DNA from: an uncultured Pseudomonadota bacterium
GTDB taxonomy: Bacteria > Pseudomonadota > Alphaproteobacteria > Rs-D84
Assembly (NCBI GenBank): GCA_902801125.1
Contig: CADCGT010000001.1
Span: forward strand, 33,101-97,100
Direction of reading: 5' to 3'
DNA length: 64,000 nt
In this document: piece after piece, positions 9,538-18,376 of the stretch
Numbering within the stretch: position 1 is the stretch's first letter
Layout of the letters: every line of letters begins with the position of its first letter
Program-made: the position numbers and the translations under genes
Notes under the pieces: model-generated
What the model saw: only the letters and a program-made list of their open reading frames with translations
What the model was told of the DNA's origin: nothing
Database searches by the model: none

Positions 9538-11955
9538 TTAAAAATCACCTGCACCTTGCTTTCTAAGGTATTCCGCAACAAACGCCGAACCAAATTGGTT
9601 ATATAATTCTTCGGCCAATAATACCGATGAACGGCCTGATTCAAATAAACGCAATAAATTCCCAAGTCCACCAAGTTCAGTATTCAAAATTACCGATTCA
9701 TTATTTACAGGTCGCGACAATAACACCGCGCGTTTAAGGTTCGGATAGGCCTTGCCCTGGATAAATGCCATTTCCAATGGATTCAAATTCCAATGTTCAT
9801 AATCCGACGCGTCCGCCGCCGGGTTACGGAAAAACATAATTGTTTGCGCCTGGCCACGGACAACATCACCGATGCCAAGTTTATCAAGAACATTCGCGCG
9901 TTGAAACGCAACCATATATGCCTGGCGATTTTTTCTTCCTTCTTGCAGGCCGGTTATAAAATTATCACGGAACATTTTGTTTTCCAACATTGGCGCGGTT
10001 TCGTCAATCATAATCAATGACGGATTTCCACCCGACACCGTCGTATTATTTATTCGATGTAAAATATATGAAATGACCGCCGGCGCAAGGACCGCATCAG
10101 CCAATATATCGGTAAAATCAAATGTGGTAAGGCGTGATTGTAAATCCAATGTATCGGTTTCTTCATTAAATATATCGCCATATTGTAATGGGTCAATCCA
10201 CTTTTTAAGTGCAGGGCGCATTTTCCCACTGGAAGAAAAACAACTTTCATACAAATTTTTCAACATACGGTCTTTATCAGACAGATAATCAAAATTCACC
10301 GATACCGCACGCGCAATTTCGTCGGCAGACATTGCATCGTTTTGTTCCGATATCATTGCAAACCAACGCCGCAAAAATGCCCGGTTTGCCGCCGTATCCG
10401 GCATTTTTAATGGGTTCAAGTGTGTTAAAAACGTATCGTTATTTTTTTCTTTGCCGTTCATGGTTATATATTTTCCACCGGTCGCAAGTGTGAATATTTC
10501 AGCACCTTTGTTGCGGTCAAAGAAAAACGCCTTTAATTTTTTATGACGCAAAGATTGTGCGATTAAAAACGAAAATAATGTTGTTTTACCACCACCCGTC
10601 GGACCGATTGTCAATGTATGACCCACCGCCGCCGGTTTATCGGACACATGAAATTGAAATTGATACGGGGTTCCCTGGGCCGTGGGGAATACAACCAATG
10701 GCCCCGGACCCCAATCAGAATTTGTAATACCGCGCGGAACACTTGACATAGGAATCGATATTGCCGCCGCACGCGATAACATTTTAAATGTGCGCGGGAA
10801 TGTATCAAAACCCGGAATAATTGAAAAAAGTGATACCTTGGACGCAAAGTTTTCTTGGATTGGCGAAACACCGAACGATGCGGATATTTTTTTAAATTCA
10901 TCAACATATTCTTTTAATTCTTCGGTCGTTTTCGCAAATATTATAAACAACGGATAATAATTCACCATTGTTTGATTTCCGGATACATTTTCATCCATAA
11001 CCGATTCCGCACTTGCGATTTGCTCTTCGGTTGAACCGTTTTCTTTTTCGGCGGTATTGCGCCGTTGGCGAATTGTTGCTTCGACCGCGGCGGCGTCCAT
11101 TATCTTGAAACCATTCATACAAATCATTTCTGTTTGAATTGTATTCACAGAATCATAAAAATCTTCGTCCAAATAATCCGGTGCCGCGCGGAAAGATAAT
11201 AACGCCGCGTAATATTCACGATTACCACTTATATATTTAACAAGTCCGTTGCGCATAAATTCAACATCATCAACAGTGGTAAGTTCGGTTATCTTTTCAT
11301 CACATGTGGCCGGCGCAGGCTTTGTTATCGGTGAAAATATTCGCCCAAAGAAACGCGCCATATTATCACGGGAATTATTTTTCAACATACGCGGTTTGTA
11401 TGCCGCAAGTATAGATTCAATATAATTTCCATACTGGTTTAATTTATCACGCGCACCGGTTCCACGAACAGACAACACTATATAATAATTATTAAGGAAT
11501 ATGCGCAAACCCTGGGACCGCCATTTATCATATATACGTTGTAAAACCGGTTGGTCAAATTCATAATCTGTGTTTTCACCCGCCGCATCGCGCACAGTAA
11601 AAAACCGCATAATAACATTTGGGTCATGAATCTGGTTAAACAATTGCGCACGCAATTCCAAGAATTTTGCACGATTTTCTTCGGTCTGCATACCCGTTTG
11701 CACCCCCGACACCGAATACACACGGACAAGGCATCCATCGTTTAATTCCAATGAATCGTCCGTATAGACCGTTTTGAATGGTATATATTCAGAATAATGT
11801 TTATAACCAAATTTTGGGAAAATATTCTTGATAATTGTCGGTATAAACATCATTAAAATAATAAATACCAATATAACCGCAACAACCATAACCGTCAAAG
11901 TCATGGTTTCTGAAAGTCCACCACCGGCAAAAAATCTAAAAAAATCTTGTATCAT
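9538..11955 (-). CDS. virB4: type IV secretion ATPase VirB4
   Basis: Inner-membrane-associated energising ATPase of type IV secretion. The 805-aa product has the VirB4/TrbE/CagE N-terminal region, a Walker A GPTGGGKTT near residue 449, a Walker B-like LIMIDETAPML near 650, and the C-terminal VAFQRANVL segment. A short hydrophobic stretch at residues 17-42 is present. It overlaps virB3 by 4 bp (ATGA). No virB6, B8-B11 or virD4 genes are in the window, so the apparatus must be dispersed or partial. Confidence 0.93.
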   Translation of the reverse strand: MIQDFFRFFAGGGLSETMTLTVMVVAVILVFIILMMFIPTIIKNIFPKFGYKHYSEYIPFKTVYTDDSLELNDGCLVRVYSVSGVQTGMQTEENRAKFLELRAQLFNQIHDPNVIMRFFTVRDAAGENTDYEFDQPVLQRIYDKWRSQGLRIFLNNYYIVLSVRGTGARDKLNQYGNYIESILAAYKPRMLKNNSRDNMARFFGRIFSPITKPAPATCDEKITELTTVDDVEFMRNGLVKYISGNREYYAALLSFRAAPDYLDEDFYDSVNTIQTEMICMNGFKIMDAAAVEATIRQRRNTAEKENGSTEEQIASAESVMDENVSGNQTMVNYYPLFIIFAKTTEELKEYVDEFKKISASFGVSPIQENFASKVSLFSIIPGFDTFPRTFKMLSRAAAISIPMSSVPRGITNSDWGPGPLVVFPTAQGTPYQFQFHVSDKPAAVGHTLTIGPTGGGKTTLFSFLIAQSLRHKKLKAFFFDRNKGAEIFTLATGGKYITMNGKEKNNDTFLTHLNPLKMPDTAANRAFLRRWFAMISEQNDAMSADEIARAVSVNFDYLSDKDRMLKNLYESCFSSSGKMRPALKKWIDPLQYGDIFNEETDTLDLQSRLTTFDFTDILADAVLAPAVISYILHRINNTTVSGGNPSLIMIDETAPMLENKMFRDNFITGLQEGRKNRQAYMVAFQRANVLDKLGIGDVVRGQAQTIMFFRNPAADASDYEHWNLNPLEMAFIQGKAYPNLKRAVLLSRPVNNESVILNTELGGLGNLLRLFESGRSSVLLAEELYNQFGSAFVAEYLRKQGAGDF

Positions 11956-12257
11956 GCCGGTATCCTTTTTGGAATTTTTTCTTTAAACAGTTTTATTTTC
12001 GCAACCAAAATTTGCCCCAATTGCGCATCGCGCTTTGAAAAAGACGCCAAAAACAAATGAACAACAATTACCGAACCCAAAAAATATAATGGGTTAAGGT
12101 AAGTATTTACTTTGTCGGTCCCCAAAACAAATATACCGATAATATAAAGGGTAGTAAAAATACCAAACTGAACCATAAAATTCAGAATCGCCAAAGTATA
12201 TGGCACATAGAACAAATGCGACGGATTCGCCAAAGCTTTCAAGACTTGTTGTCTCAT
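11952..12257 (-). CDS. virB3: type IV secretion protein VirB3
   Basis: Small inner-membrane T4SS subunit, 101 aa, with two adjacent hydrophobic segments (about 22-44 and 55-72) and the basic cytoplasmic tail expected for VirB3. The N-terminal region KALANPSHLFYVPYTLAILN fits the family, where a P-x-x-x-x-G/V-P-Y-like segment precedes the first membrane span. The pairing virB3-virB4 with 4-bp overlap is the strongest support. Confidence 0.85.
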   Translation of the reverse strand: MRQQVLKALANPSHLFYVPYTLAILNFMVQFGIFTTLYIIGIFVLGTDKVNTYLNPLYFLGSVIVVHLFLASFSKRDAQLGQILVAKIKLFKEKIPKRIPA

Positions 12258-12519
12258 TTTACCGGTATGTCCCCCCTTTACATATTTTTATTATAACAAT
12301 TTCAACAATTTTCAACAAGCATAAAAAACAAAAACTTAAAATTGTTGAAATTGTTGAAAACTTGGATTTTTTTCAACCGGTTTTCAACATACCCACTTTT
12401 TCAACAGAAACCGCCAAAAACGCATAAAATATGGAAAAAATTGTTAAAAACTTTGTTAAAAACCAATTTTCAACAATTTCAACAGCCCCAACAACAACAA
12501 AATAAATATAATATATTAT
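12258..12519. repeat. AT-rich spacer with clustered TTTCAACA / TGTTGAAA repeats
   Basis: This 300-bp gap between virB3 and rpmJ has no gene. It holds about eight exact TTTCAACA octamers in both orientations plus near matches (TTGTTAAA, TTTCAACC). A perfect 17-bp inverted repeat pairs 12296-12312 with 12338-12354 (25-bp spacer), and a third array lies at 12464-12484. No match to the canonical DnaA box TTATCCACA was seen. Confidence 0.8.
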
Positions 12520-12547
12520 TTGATTTTTGTTAAAAAGTGTTTATAAT
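12520..12547 (+). promoter_or_regulatory. promoter of the bL36 gene
   Basis: -35 TTGATT (12520-12525) and -10 TATAAT (12542-12547) with a 16-bp spacer. The mRNA would have a short leader, with an AAAAAGGA Shine-Dalgarno before the ATG at 12571. Confidence 0.7.
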
Positions 12548-12570
12548 GCCATGGCAAAAAGGATTTTGAT

Positions 12571-12705
12571 ATGAAATTTTTGAGTTCTTTAAAGGCATGG
12601 AAAAAACGCGGGAATATTAAACAGGTTCGTCGTGGTAAACAAATTGTCCTGATTGACCCAGATAACCCAAAGTTCAAGGCTAAACAGGGTTTTAAAAGAA
12701 AATAA
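12571..12705 (+). CDS. rpmJ: 50S ribosomal protein L36 (bL36), cysteine-free form
   Basis: A 44-aa protein, MKFLSSLKAWKKRG... ending PKFKAKQGFKRK. The SLK start, basic centre, NPKFKAKQG end and length match bL36 of the type lacking zinc-binding cysteines, which is common in alphaproteobacteria. The start is supported by AAAAAGGA upstream and a consensus-like promoter at 12520-12547. A hairpin terminator follows at 12730. The short unrelated frame starting at 12551 stops after 7 codons. Confidence 0.85.
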   Translation: MKFLSSLKAWKKRGNIKQVRRGKQIVLIDPDNPKFKAKQGFKRK

Positions 12706-12729
12706 CCCTGGGCGGTTGTGCCAATTCTT

Positions 12730-12762
12730 TACGGTATTCATTACTGGATGCCGTATTTTTTA
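12730..12762 (+). terminator. intrinsic terminator after rpmJ
   Basis: TACGG-T-ATTC pairs with GGAT-G-CCGTA around a 6-nt loop, followed by a run of T. It may also serve the convergent gene ending at 12779. Confidence 0.75.
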
Positions 12763-12778
12763 TACTGTTTTTTCCATG

Positions 12779-13465
12779 TTAAAACAGGTTAAAATCGTTT
12801 TTAAATGATTCTTGCATAATTTCATGAACCTCGGCCCCGGACAGACCAGATTCACGCAAATATAATTCCACCGTTGGTTTTGGTTGAAATATATATGCAC
12901 CATGTTCGGCGTATTCAGGAACAGATTTTATACCCTGGACCGGTGTAAGGCGAAATTTTGCACTTTTGTCGGTGGCAAGTGCGCCGATGCGAATATCAGA
13001 CTTTGCATTTTTTACATTTTGACCGATTTTTGCCAAGGCGTGTATTTTTGAAAAACTGGCCTTGGTACCAATGATTTTTGTTTGTAATAAAATACCTGTG
13101 TCGTCGGCACCGTGTTCGGCCAAAATTTTTACATCCAAATCAGACGAATTTTTTAACATAATATGACCACGAATTTCAGAATTTTTCCCGGTGTTTTTGA
13201 TAAAAATGTTCAAAAAAGCCGGGAAATTATTTTCTGAATTTATTGTCAAAAATACCGGTTGGTTATGCGATGATAAATTTATATTTAATGTATTTTCGCC
13301 ACGTAATTTTCCGACATATATAATATGTACCGGTAAATCAAAACGGCGTGATATTATTTCCATATTGTCCAATGTTGATAATTCTGGGCAATATACCCCA
13401 TCGCGGTAGACAATTGTTTCCGCGGGAAAAGTTTTTATATTGAATTCGTTCCACATGTATGACAT
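12779..13465 (-). CDS. SufB/SufD-like Fe-S assembly protein
   Basis: Probably a divergent SufD-type scaffold subunit of the SUF iron-sulfur assembly complex. The 228-aa product has a beta-rich middle, then KSDIRIGALATDKSA, TPVQGIKSVPEYAEHGAYIF and VELYLRESGLSGAEVHEIMQ, which follow the SufBD core order (alternating beta helix, AEHGA motif, YLRSRGL-type helix). It is shorter than typical SufD (about 400 aa), and no sufBC gene is adjacent. The start at 13465 is preferred: a promoter (TTGAAA-N17-TATAAT) ends 9 nt before it, so the mRNA is probably leaderless. The alternative start is 13456. Confidence 0.6.
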   Translation of the reverse strand: MSYMWNEFNIKTFPAETIVYRDGVYCPELSTLDNMEIISRRFDLPVHIIYVGKLRGENTLNINLSSHNQPVFLTINSENNFPAFLNIFIKNTGKNSEIRGHIMLKNSSDLDVKILAEHGADDTGILLQTKIIGTKASFSKIHALAKIGQNVKNAKSDIRIGALATDKSAKFRLTPVQGIKSVPEYAEHGAYIFQPKPTVELYLRESGLSGAEVHEIMQESFKNDFNLF

Positions 13466-13474
13466 ATTACATAT

Positions 13475-13503
13475 ATTATAAAGGATTTTATTATGGGTTT
13501 CAA
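13475..13503 (-). promoter_or_regulatory. promoter of the SufD-like gene, leaderless
   Basis: On the minus strand TTGAAA (13498-13503), 17-bp spacer, TATAAT (13475-13480), then 9 nt to the ATG at 13465. The -35 overlaps the first codons of ychF on the other strand. No Shine-Dalgarno fits between -10 and ATG. Confidence 0.65.
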
Positions 13504-14572
13504 TTGTGGAATTGTTGGTTTGCCAAATGTAGGAAAATCGACACTGTTTAATGCCTTGACGCAAAGTGCCGCGGCGGATGCGCAAAATTATCCGTTTTGT
13601 ACCATTGAACCGAATACCGGGCGTGTGGTTGTACCGGATGAAACACTGCATAAATTGGCGGCGGTTGACAATTCGGCCAAGATTATACCGACACAATTGG
13701 AAATTGTTGATATTGCGGGACTTGTGCGCGGGGCATCGACCGGTGAAGGTTTGGGTAATAAATTTTTGGGTAATATTTTGGAAACCGACGCAATTATTCA
13801 TGTGGTAAGGTGTTTTGAAAACGATGATATTGTCCATGTTGACGGCCGTATAGACCCAATTAGTGATATCGAAACAATCGAAACAGAACTTATGTTGGCG
13901 GATTTGGAAAGTTTAGCAAAACAGATTAAAAACCTTGAAAAAAAAGCACATGGTTTGGACAAAGTTGCTATAAAATTATTGGCCGATGCAAATGTAATCA
14001 AAGAAAACCTTGAAAAATCGGTGCCGGCACGGGATTCGGGTGTTGATACAAAACCGTTTAATTTATTGACCGCAAAACCGGTTATATATGTATGTAATGT
14101 GGACGAGGCCGCGGCCGCCAACGGAAACAAATTTTCACAAATGGTTGTTGATAAATTTGCTGGTAAAAGTCCGGTTTTAATTATATCCGGAAAAATAGAG
14201 ATGGAAATTGCGCAAATTATTGACCCGGCGGAACGCAAAATGTTCTTGGATGATTTAGGGTTGAAACAATCGGGGTTAGAGCAGGTTATCAAGACCGGGT
14301 ATGAAACATTGGGACTGCAAACATTTTATACTGTTGGCCCGAAAGAGGCGCACGCCTGGACAATTTTGCGCGGTATGACCGCACCCCAGGCGGCCGGTAA
14401 AATTCATACAGATTTTGAACGTGGTTTTATTCGTGCAGAAGTTATTTCCCCAGATGATTATATAAAATATGGTGGCGAAGTTGCGGTAAAAGAGGCGGGT
14501 AAAATGCGCCTTGTTGGACGCGATTATGTTATGCAGGAAGGCGACATTTGCCATTTCTTGTTTAATAATTAG
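13493..14572 (+). CDS. ychF: redox-regulated ATPase YchF (Obg family)
   Basis: Ribosome-associated P-loop ATPase of the Obg class. The 359-aa length is standard. N-terminal G1 is GIVGLPNVGKSTLFNAL, G3 is DIAGLVRGAS, and a coiled-coil insertion near 130-165 precedes the C-terminal TGS-like domain (FYTVGPKEAHAWTILRG...ERGFIRAEVISP). AAAGGA lies upstream of the ATG. The TAG stop is formed by the first bases of repeat copy 2. Confidence 0.97.
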   Translation: MGFNCGIVGLPNVGKSTLFNALTQSAAADAQNYPFCTIEPNTGRVVVPDETLHKLAAVDNSAKIIPTQLEIVDIAGLVRGASTGEGLGNKFLGNILETDAIIHVVRCFENDDIVHVDGRIDPISDIETIETELMLADLESLAKQIKNLEKKAHGLDKVAIKLLADANVIKENLEKSVPARDSGVDTKPFNLLTAKPVIYVCNVDEAAAANGNKFSQMVVDKFAGKSPVLIISGKIEMEIAQIIDPAERKMFLDDLGLKQSGLEQVIKTGYETLGLQTFYTVGPKEAHAWTILRGMTAPQAAGKIHTDFERGFIRAEVISPDDYIKYGGEVAVKEAGKMRLVGRDYVMQEGDICHFLFNN

Positions 14573-14689
14573 TGGTTAGTGTTAGTGGATAGTGGTTAGT
14601 GATTGGTGGCCTCTGGAATAAATTCAGAATTGCAAAATTATTCCAGAATCTACTAACCACTAACACTAACCACTAACACTCGTCACTAA
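14569..14689. repeat. GTTAGTG palindromic intergenic element, copy 2
   Basis: Core TCTGGAAT (14612-14619) / ATTCCAGA (14640-14647) with GTTAGTG-unit arms. It lies between co-directional ychF and the 14732 gene. The ychF TAG stop (14570-14572) is the repeat's first TTAGTG unit. The downstream promoter -10 (TATAAT, 14697-14702, with an upstream TG) abuts the right end. Confidence 0.93.
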
Positions 14690-14731
14690 TTTGTGATATA
14701 ATATATACAACAAAATAAAAGAGAATGTAAA

Positions 14732-16207
14732 ATGGCACGCAAAAAAGTATTTTGTTGTTCGTATATTCCTGTGACAAAAGATGATGGTGAATGGTTGCCG
14801 ATTGGCGAATATGATATATTGGATTTGCCATACGATATAATAACCGATAAAACGCCATTACTTATAATCGAAGATGTTGATTTGCGTAAATATCGGCCCA
14901 ATGTTGGCGATAAAATTCCGTCTTTGGAAAATATTTTTGTGCGTGGAAATTTTTATTGCTCGAAACATGTCAAGGTTTTTCCAAGTATGGTTGCGGGTGG
15001 TGTTTTTGATTGCAGTCATTGTGGCAAAGATTATATAGACCAAGATACAAAATTGCCACGGGCAATGAGTAAAATGGATTGTTCTTTTAGTATCATGGGT
15101 CTTGATGTTTTAATCGGAAAATTACCAAAACAATTAAAAATTTTATATGTTGAAAAAAATCTTGTTGATAAAAAAAGTTTATTAAAAGACCCAAAAAAAC
15201 TGGATGCGGCGCGCCGGTTTGTTTTGCAATATCAGGATGTTAGTGTTTTTGATACCGCCGGGCGCGTGAATTTGTGGGATGTTTTATATGATATTGATAT
15301 GGGGCTTGATGATAAAAAACAAAAAGAATCCGGTGTAAATATTCCACAACCCAAGGATGTAAATAAATATCCACAAAAAACAGATATAGATATTGATATA
15401 AATACACTGGTATCTATGGTTCGTAATAATATTGATTTTAATAAATATGAACTTACCGATGATGAAATAAAACGATATATCAAGGCTGTGTTATCAGACC
15501 TGCGATTGAATGGTATTACAAAATATTATCGTATGCGTGGAAATGATATTGTCACATGTATAAATGTTTCTGTATTGGATACGGTTTATCAAGATTTAAT
15601 AAGTGTCATAGAAGATTCGCAACGCGTCAAAGAGATTAAGAAAAATTCAGATACAAAAACAACCAGTGGCGCACAACAACAAATTGTTGTGGCGGAAAAG
15701 CCAAAACCAATAAAGATAAAAAAATATATATCTTATTCAGATTATAAGAAAATTTGTACTTTTTCAAACGAAGCCGCCGCGATTTCTGTATTTGAAAATA
15801 TAGATAAAATCAATCTTGACCCGACGGTTGATATAAATTATCAAGGTTCAGTCCAGATATTAAAAAACGATAAAGTTGTAATGTTATCATCTGTGAAAAA
15901 AGAGGCCGGATGTACCCTTGTTCAACCAATAGACGGTAATTTTAATAATGACAGAAAACGCGTTGTTTGGACCGTTGGATATGACGCGGATGGTTCGGTG
16001 GTAATTGTATGTGTTGGGGTACTTGATAAACATTTTGAAACCAAAAAAGAATACAATGCATATAAACAATTACTTGATGCCGCAAAAGACAGACGCAAAT
16101 TTTCAAAACAAGATTTAGAAAAATATCTTGATATATCCAGTGTATTAGAGGCAAATAAAAAATTTGTAAAACCCTTTGGCAATCCGGGCGACGCGTATGG
16201 AATATAA
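14732..16207 (+). CDS. hypothetical protein, 491 aa
   Basis: Not recognised. No signal peptide or membrane segment is seen, so it is probably cytosolic. The first 110 residues contain three CxxC-like or paired cysteine sites (FCCSY, YCSKH, CSHCGKDY) that could bind a metal. Residues about 220-300 are strongly acidic and helical, and a low-complexity linker (SDTKTTSGAQQQ) near 320 separates a basic C-terminal domain of about 150 aa (KKYISYSDYKKI...). It has its own extended -10 promoter at 14697-14702 and an AGAG ribosome site. Base use matches neighbours, so recent transfer is not suggested. Confidence 0.8.
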   Translation: MARKKVFCCSYIPVTKDDGEWLPIGEYDILDLPYDIITDKTPLLIIEDVDLRKYRPNVGDKIPSLENIFVRGNFYCSKHVKVFPSMVAGGVFDCSHCGKDYIDQDTKLPRAMSKMDCSFSIMGLDVLIGKLPKQLKILYVEKNLVDKKSLLKDPKKLDAARRFVLQYQDVSVFDTAGRVNLWDVLYDIDMGLDDKKQKESGVNIPQPKDVNKYPQKTDIDIDINTLVSMVRNNIDFNKYELTDDEIKRYIKAVLSDLRLNGITKYYRMRGNDIVTCINVSVLDTVYQDLISVIEDSQRVKEIKKNSDTKTTSGAQQQIVVAEKPKPIKIKKYISYSDYKKICTFSNEAAAISVFENIDKINLDPTVDINYQGSVQILKNDKVVMLSSVKKEAGCTLVQPIDGNFNNDRKRVVWTVGYDADGSVVIVCVGVLDKHFETKKEYNAYKQLLDAAKDRRKFSKQDLEKYLDISSVLEANKKFVKPFGNPGDAYGI

Positions 16208-16254
16208 ATAAATTTTTTTATAAAACGGTTGTTATATTAAATAAGATTTTTATT

Positions 16255-17424
16255 TTAATCTGCACCAACAAGGTGATATGTTCGCCCGTCGGTATGTTTA
16301 AAATTAAACCCACTTGATGCCCCGGGTTTCGAAAACACATAGCATTCTGTGTTGCCAAGTTTTATGTGCATAGATGGATTTCCCGATGGTTCCGGTTCAC
16401 CAAATACATCATAACTAAGCCCCGTTGAAACCATAAACTTTTTACCAAACGAGCAAAGTCGATAACATTGTGCATTGTATGCCGCATAACCCGTAGAGCA
16501 CGATACATCCGGTTCACAGGAAACACGATTGTTAAAATAACTTTCGAACCCGGTTGTATATTTTTTGTAATTTGTTGGGCATGATGTTAGCATGTTTGTT
16601 GTATTAGAAAAAATATCGGACATCATATTTGATGCGGTTGGTGTTGTGTTTATACCAGCAAATAATTCTGGGGGGATAAATCCAGTTAGACCTGAACATC
16701 CGGAAAATGTATATCTAAACATTGCTGTTGCTGGATTTCCTTTAATTCCTGCAAAAAGTCCACCTGGTATAGAACCTGTAAGTCCACTGCAACCATTAAA
16801 TGTTGAATAAAACATATCTGTGATAGGTGTTCCTTCAAGGCCAGAAAATAAATCTTCTGGGATGGAACCAGTTAATTTACTGCATTCATAAAATAAAGAC
16901 CTGAACATTTCTGCACGTGGTTGTCCAGTTATACCATCAAATAATTCCGCCGGAATTTCTCCCCCAAGATTAGAATTTGCGGCAAATGTCGCACGAAAAA
17001 GTGGTTGTGAACCATTGGCAAGTGTTGGAAATATTCGGCCCAATGACCCGGAAATACTATATATAGTTGTCATATCAGCAAAACTTATAGATGCGTTCGT
17101 TTCTGCTGTTCCAGTATTGTATCCGGTGGCAAGTCCACCAAGTTTTACGGTTTTTCTCCCTGTTGAAGTATAACGATGTGAAATTGTTTGTTGATTTGTT
17201 GATGTTGAGTTTATTGTTCCGGTTGACCCATCACCATAGTCAATATAAAAGGTTCCAGTTGACGCTAATTTGAATAATGTTGTGTTGTTTCGTGTACTTG
17301 TGACATTTACGGTAAATGTGAATTTTGCTTCGAAATTATTTTCATCTTCGGCCACAGCGGGCAGGCGGAATAAAATTCCGACGGCAAAAACAACGGCAAA
17401 AATTATCCGTTTTAATACCTGCAT
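16255..17424 (-). CDS. secreted repeat protein with PKD-like and LRR-like units
   Basis: Exported protein of unknown role, 389 aa from ATG 17424, chosen because GGGGGT precedes it and a signal peptide follows (MQVLKRIIFAVVFAVG...PAVAE). After it comes a PKD-like beta domain with FYIDYGDGSTG, then at least four tandem units of about 35-38 aa, each with a pattern like LTGSIPxxLFxGIxGxPxxxMFxxxFxGCSG, resembling BspA/LRR-type surface repeats. The C-terminus is cysteine-containing (CSTGYAAYNAQCYRLCSFG). A host-interaction or adhesion role is inference. Confidence 0.7.
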   Translation of the reverse strand: MQVLKRIIFAVVFAVGILFRLPAVAEDENNFEAKFTFTVNVTSTRNNTTLFKLASTGTFYIDYGDGSTGTINSTSTNQQTISHRYTSTGRKTVKLGGLATGYNTGTAETNASISFADMTTIYSISGSLGRIFPTLANGSQPLFRATFAANSNLGGEIPAELFDGITGQPRAEMFRSLFYECSKLTGSIPEDLFSGLEGTPITDMFYSTFNGCSGLTGSIPGGLFAGIKGNPATAMFRYTFSGCSGLTGFIPPELFAGINTTPTASNMMSDIFSNTTNMLTSCPTNYKKYTTGFESYFNNRVSCEPDVSCSTGYAAYNAQCYRLCSFGKKFMVSTGLSYDVFGEPEPSGNPSMHIKLGNTECYVFSKPGASSGFNFKHTDGRTYHLVGAD

Positions 17425-18000
17425 AGACCCCCAATTTATATAATTTTTATATGAACCAGAAATAAAAAATAACATATTGAAATAACAGTAAAAAATATAA
17501 TTTTTTTATGTTAAATATTTTATATTCTGTGATACCTAGCATTCATATATGAAAAAGTCTAGCAAAATAGAAAAAATCAACGCAAGCGTAAAATATATTT
17601 ATATATAAATATATTTGATTTTTTTGTTTCGGCGGGGTGGGGGATGGATTTATTTCGCTTTGCTTCATTGGCTGCGGATTTTTGCGCAACGCGCAAACCG
17701 GCGCTTTCCAATCGCCTAATCCTTGCACTGAACCACCTTTATTCGGTGGTTCAAGAAAATATTGTTTTTAAGGATGGATTTCCCTTGTATGGCGTGATAC
17801 CGTGCCGATACTGCGGGGAAACCGTGACGATTTGATTGCGTTTCACTTATCAAATCTACTTGTTTTCGCTCGACACCTGTTGGTGTCTGCGCGCAAATTT
17901 GTAGTTATTCGAACTTCGCGTTGCTTGTTCTCATATACAAATTTTGAACCGGCAACTGCGTTGCGGGTCACAAACCACAGACCACAACAAGATTTAAACA
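17425..18000. other. 576-bp region without a gene, tRNA-proximal debris
   Basis: No coding region is supported. The first 200 bp are AT-rich; 17630-17990 is more GC-rich. It holds a perfect 8-bp hairpin GAACCACC/GGTGGTTC (17730-17752) and a 13-bp copy (GGGGGATGGATTT, 17639-17651) of the T-arm/acceptor part of the nearby tRNA-fMet (18044-18056). Open frames here are low-complexity and overlap the tRNA. Confidence 0.6.
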
Positions 18001-18028
18001 AAAAATACACCATGTTGGTGTATTTTTT
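18001..18028 (-). terminator. terminator of tRNA-fMet
   Basis: AAAAATACACC (18001-18011) pairs with GGTGTATTTTT (18017-18027) around a 5-nt loop; the minus strand ends in a U-run. Placed 9 bp after the tRNA CCA. Confidence 0.85.
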
Positions 18029-18036
18029 ATTTAAAC

Positions 18037-18113
<77 letters not shown>

Positions 18114-18124
18114 ATGACGGGCGT

Positions 18125-18152
18125 ATTATAGATTATAAATTTCATATGTCAA
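18125..18152 (-). promoter_or_regulatory. consensus promoter of tRNA-fMet
   Basis: Minus strand TTGACA (18147-18152), 16-bp spacer, TATAAT (18125-18130), both hexamers perfect. The following ACGCCCG is a GC-rich discriminator, a feature of stringently controlled stable-RNA promoters. Confidence 0.9.
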
Positions 18153-18376
18153 ATAAAAATCAATTTTTTTGCGTTTTTTTACATGTTTTTTTTATTAAAT
18201 TTTTTTATATTTTTTATTTGATTTATACAAATTTTTATACTGAAACCCCAATATTTCCGCCGTATAAAGCCATTTTTTATAATTTATATTTTTTATTTAT
18301 TTTACCCTTGTTTTAATAGTCGATTTTTGGTAAAATATCACAACGAAGGGACATAGTTAGAAGGGACAAACAAATA

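Noticed and set aside
12417..12470. CtrA binding site from TTAA pairs
   Set aside because: The TTAA half-sites at this place are separated by 8 bases rather than 7.
12296..12484. Chromosomal origin oriC
   Set aside because: No DnaA-box consensus and no dnaA, parAB or hemE gene nearby; kept only as a repeat cluster.
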